A stretch of 8,097 nt of DNA, from contig PEUI01000228.1 of NCBI GenBank assembly GCA_002785585.1, positions 391 through 8,487 on the forward strand, given 5' to 3'. The stretch comes from Lysobacterales bacterium CG02_land_8_20_14_3_00_62_12. GTDB lineage: Bacteria; Pseudomonadota; Gammaproteobacteria; Xanthomonadales; Ahniellaceae. Numbering within the stretch: position 1 is the stretch's first letter; each line of letters opens with the position of its first letter. A program made the translations under genes and the position numbers. Positions 6,566 through 8,097 of the stretch are shown piece by piece. The notes beneath the pieces are model-generated. The model saw only the letters and a program-made list of their open reading frames with translations. It ran no database searches and was not told where the DNA came from.

Positions 6566-6591
6566 GCGAAGCACGTAGGTCCACGTTTCGC
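6566..6591. repeat. Bulged stem-loop between the antitoxin gene and hicAB
   Basis: GCGAA (6566-6570) pairs with TTCGC (6587-6591), and ACGT (6573-6576) with ACGT (6583-6586). This gives a 9-bp stem with a 2-nt bulge and an AGGTCC loop. It lies 40 nt after the antitoxin stop. There is no T-tract, so an intrinsic terminator is doubtful; it could be a transcript-end hairpin. Confidence 0.3.
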
Positions 6592-6641
6592 GGCCAACTG
6601 CAATGATTCCGAATGCACGCGATTGACAACCGCATCCGGCC

Positions 6642-6670
6642 TTGACCAGAGGACACTTATGTCCTAGATT
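6642..6670 (+). promoter_or_regulatory. Probable hicAB promoter
   Basis: TTGACC (6642-6647) and TAGATT (6665-6670) are separated by 17 nt, ideal for a sigma-70 promoter. They match the consensus at 5 of 6 and 4 of 6 positions. A perfect dyad fills the spacer. Transcription would start near 6676-6678, that is at or within a few bases of the hicA ATG. TTGACA at 6623-6628 is a better -35 box but has no matching -10 at a usable distance. Confidence 0.5.
6650..6665. promoter_or_regulatory. Putative HicB operator dyad
   Basis: AGGACA-CTTA-TGTCCT is a perfect 6-bp inverted repeat centred between the likely -35 and -10 boxes. A dimeric HTH protein bound here would block RNA polymerase. HicB carries a C-terminal HTH and HicAB operons are normally autoregulated, so this is the natural candidate site. 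Binding is inferred. Confidence 0.6.
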
Positions 6671-6677
6671 TCGATCC

Positions 6678-6881
6678 ATGAAAGCGCGCCAGTTCCTGAG
6701 GCTTCTCAACGCTGCAGGCGCGACAATCGACAAGGGTCGCGGCAAGGGCGGGCATGTGTTGGTTACGCTGCACGGTCGAAAGGCGACTGTCCCAAGCCAT
6801 GGTGACACCGATTTTCACCCGGATTTTTTTGACGACATTTGCAAGCAGCTTGGCACCCGACTGAGGGAGTTGCACCGATGA
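6678..6881 (+). CDS. hicA: HicA-type mRNA interferase toxin
   Basis: This 67-residue protein has the double-stranded RNA-binding-like fold sequence of HicA toxins, which cleave mRNA and stop growth when free of HicB. MKARQFLRLLNAAG forms the first helix. RGKGGHVLV (21-29) carries the catalytic-type H26 in the usual G-(S/G)-H position. GRKATVPSHGD (33-43) and DFFDDICKQLG (49-59) match the remaining strands and final helix. The start at 6678 fits the family's usual N-terminus. A TTG at 6642 is in frame, but that position is better read as the -35 box. There is no Shine-Dalgarno sequence before 6678, which suits a leaderless mRNA. The stop overlaps the hicB start (ATGA). Length and key residues look intact, so the toxin is probably active. 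Confidence 0.9.
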   Translation: MKARQFLRLLNAAGATIDKGRGKGGHVLVTLHGRKATVPSHGDTDFHPDFFDDICKQLGTRLRELHR

Positions 6882-7312
6882 GCTTGGTTTACCCAGTGAT
6901 GCTTAAACACTATGCCGGTGGTCAGGTTGGCGTGCGTTTTGCTGATGTGCCGGAGGCGATTACAGCGGCAAGCTCGGTTGAAGCAGCGCTGGCGCAGGCC
7001 GCAGATGCCCTGTTGGTGGCATTGTCGGGTTATGTCGATGAAGGCCGTGCTTTGCCACGTGCGTCCAAGCCGATGCGCGATCAGTTGGTAGTTGCTTTGC
7101 CAACACGGGTGGCCTTCAAGTTCGCCATCCACGCGGCGATGCGGCAGTCCGCCACAACGCAAACACAGTTGGCCGCACGGCTGGGTATCGATGGACGGCA
7201 GGTGCGCCGAATCCTCAATCTCGACCATGAGTCCACCCTCGCCCAGATGGAAGCAGCGCTGGCCGCGTTAGGACGACGGGCCTCGGTAGTGGTGTCGAAG
7301 ATTGCGGCCTAG
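6878..7312 (+). CDS. hicB: HicB-type antitoxin with C-terminal HTH
   Basis: HicB binds and blocks HicA and represses the operon. The N-terminal part of this 144-residue protein (about 3-65) has the degraded RNase H-like fold typical of HicB: YPVMLKHYAGGQVGVRFADVPEA, then a long helix (EAALAQAADALLVALSGYVDEG) and ALPRASKP. Residues about 92-140 form an XRE-like helix-turn-helix (TQTQLAARLGIDGRQVRRIL), suggesting DNA binding to the dyad at 6650-6665. Its ATG overlaps the hicA stop by 4 nt, and GAGGGAG lies 8 nt upstream (6863-6869), so translation is coupled and has its own good ribosome-binding site. This may help keep antitoxin in excess over the SD-less toxin. Confidence 0.92.
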   Translation: MSLVYPVMLKHYAGGQVGVRFADVPEAITAASSVEAALAQAADALLVALSGYVDEGRALPRASKPMRDQLVVALPTRVAFKFAIHAAMRQSATTQTQLAARLGIDGRQVRRILNLDHESTLAQMEAALAALGRRASVVVSKIAA

Positions 7313-7329
7313 CAGCCTGTCGGTCTTTG

Positions 7330-7466
7330 CCTCGAAACAATGGGATCGAGGTCATGAGATCGCGTAGGGCAGAGAACAGCAACCCAGCGCCCCTGCCCTG
7401 CCTCATCAAATCGTGCATGCAGTTCTTCCGCACGAGGGATTCCGACATTCGCGACGCAGGCGTCGC
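7330..7466. repeat. Hairpin-rich intergenic repeat region
   Basis: Four inverted repeats follow one another: CCTCGA/TCGAGG (7330-7335, 7346-7351), AGGGCAG/CTGCCCT (7366-7372, 7393-7399), TCGTGC/GCACGA (7411-7416, 7430-7435) and the perfect GCGACGC-AG-GCGTCGC (7451-7466). The minus-strand wording resembles dispersed intergenic repeats I recall from Xanthomonadaceae. It lies between convergent hicB and mmsA, where stem-loops could end or protect both transcripts. Confidence 0.5.
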
Positions 7467-7472
7467 TCCTGC
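7445..7472 (-). repeat. REP-like element, inverted copy 2
   Basis: Read on the minus strand it begins GCAGGAGCGACGCC and ends GCGAATGT, matching the element at 5746-5773 at 24 of 28 positions. Its stem is perfect (7 bp, 2-nt loop), whereas copy 1 has one mismatch and one G-T wobble; its head is GCAG rather than GTAG. It begins 12 nt downstream of the mmsA stop. Confidence 0.7.
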
Positions 7473-7483
7473 GTTGTGCGCGG

Positions 7484-8097
7484 CTAGCCGCCGGTCGGCA
7501 TGACGAATTGAGCACCGGCGCGGATGCTGGTTGGCCAACGCGAAGTGACTGCCTTGAGCTTGGTGTAGAAACGCACGCCGTCGGGGCCATAGATGTGCAG
7601 GTCGCCGAACAGCGAGGCTTTCCAGCCACCGAAACTATGGAACGCGGCCGGCACCGGGATCGGCACATTGACCCCGACCATACCGACCTGCACGCGCTGC
7701 ACGAAGTCGCGTGCGGCATCGCCATCGCGGGTATAGATCGCCGTGCCATTGCCGTACTCGTGGCTATTGATCAGCTTCAGCGCGGCTTCGTAACTCGCCA
7801 CGCGGACCACACACAGCACCGGCCCGAAAATTTCTTCGCGGTAGATGCGCATGGCTGGCGTGACCCGATCAAACAGGCACCCACCGAAAAAATAACCAGC
7901 CTGGTGACCTGCCAGGCTGAAGCCACGGCCGTCGACCACCAGCTCGGCGCCCTCTTGCACACCCAGATCAACGTAGCCTTTGACCCGCTCGCGGTGCTGA
8001 CTGGTAATCAGCGGCCCCATGTCCATGCCGGCGCTGGCGCCATCGCCAATTTTCAGCGCACGTACTCTGGGTGCCAGCTTGGCGACCAAGGCATCGG
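7484..8097 (-). CDS. mmsA: Methylmalonate-semialdehyde dehydrogenase (CoA-acylating), C-terminal part
   Basis: This is the last 203 residues of an aldehyde dehydrogenase that runs off the window end. MmsA converts methylmalonate semialdehyde and malonate semialdehyde to propionyl-CoA and acetyl-CoA, in valine and related catabolism. Visible family segments are MGPLITSQHRERVKGYVDLG, EEIFGPVLCV (the Glu-rich ALDH motif), YGNGTAIYTRDGDAARDF and VGMVGVNVPIPVPAAFHSFGGWK. The tail, SLFGDLHIYGPDGVRFYTK then TSRWP, is characteristic of MmsA rather than other ALDHs. The catalytic cysteine and NAD-binding region lie outside the window. It is convergent with hicB, with 171 nt of repeat-rich spacer between. 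It is unrelated in operon terms to the fad genes, though both feed acyl-CoA catabolism. Confidence 0.93.
   Translation of the reverse strand, partial: DALVAKLAPRVRALKIGDGASAGMDMGPLITSQHRERVKGYVDLGVQEGAELVVDGRGFSLAGHQAGYFFGGCLFDRVTPAMRIYREEIFGPVLCVVRVASYEAALKLINSHEYGNGTAIYTRDGDAARDFVQRVQVGMVGVNVPIPVPAAFHSFGGWKASLFGDLHIYGPDGVRFYTKLKAVTSRWPTSIRAGAQFVMPTGG

Noticed and set aside
6659..6667. Two-codon frame (ATG TCC TAG) after AGAGGA, just before hicA, as a leader peptide
   Set aside because: It falls inside the operator dyad and overlaps the -10 box, so it would not be transcribed from the favoured promoter. It would only matter if transcription starts further upstream.

Overview
The window is a 61-65% GC-looking, densely coding stretch of a Gram-negative bacterium, most likely a gammaproteobacterium of the Xanthomonadales/Lysobacterales type. 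This is inferred from a PsrA-type TetR regulator beside fatty-acid beta-oxidation genes, exported methionine sulfoxide reductases, and GTAG-headed palindromic (REP-like) repeats resembling those of Stenotrophomonas, Xanthomonas and Pseudomonas. No rRNA, tRNA, CRISPR array or transposase was found.

Region 1 (1-1113, minus strand): a two-gene msrA-msrB operon for repair of oxidised methionine. MsrA has a Sec-type signal peptide and MsrB an N-terminal twin-arginine segment, so both enzymes probably work outside the cytoplasm. MsrB is cut by the window start before its catalytic cysteine.

Region 2 (about 1260-5698, plus strand): a TetR regulator of the PsrA (fatty-acid sensing) type, then an HCDH-ECH fusion of FadN type (3-hydroxyacyl-CoA dehydrogenase plus enoyl-CoA hydratase), then a FadA-type thiolase. 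Together the two enzymes carry out the last three steps of the beta-oxidation cycle. A good match to the PsrA palindrome (CAAAC-N4-GTTTC) lies upstream of the regulator, suggesting one autoregulated psrA-fadN-fadA unit induced by long-chain acyl ligands.

Region 3 (5699-6212): about 500 bp without a credible gene. It holds at least three REP-like palindromes followed by several further stem-loops.

Region 4 (6210-7312, plus strand): a small toxin-antitoxin island. First comes a decayed unit: only the C-terminal tail of a DUF4258-type toxin survives, directly followed by an apparently intact YgiT/MqsA-type zinc-finger antitoxin. Next comes an intact hicA-hicB pair with overlapping genes. The hicAB promoter appears to have a perfect 6-bp dyad between its -35 and -10 boxes, and the geometry suggests a leaderless or nearly leaderless mRNA.

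Region 5 (7313-8097): a hairpin-rich spacer with an inverted copy of the first REP element, then the 3' part of mmsA (methylmalonate-semialdehyde dehydrogenase) on the minus strand, running off the window end. The toxin-antitoxin island is therefore bracketed by inverted copies of the same repeat family.

Nothing here is clearly a wholly new system. The points most worth a second look are the truncated-toxin/orphan-antitoxin unit, the hicAB operator-promoter arrangement, the hairpin-rich repeats flanking the island, and the probable psrA operator.
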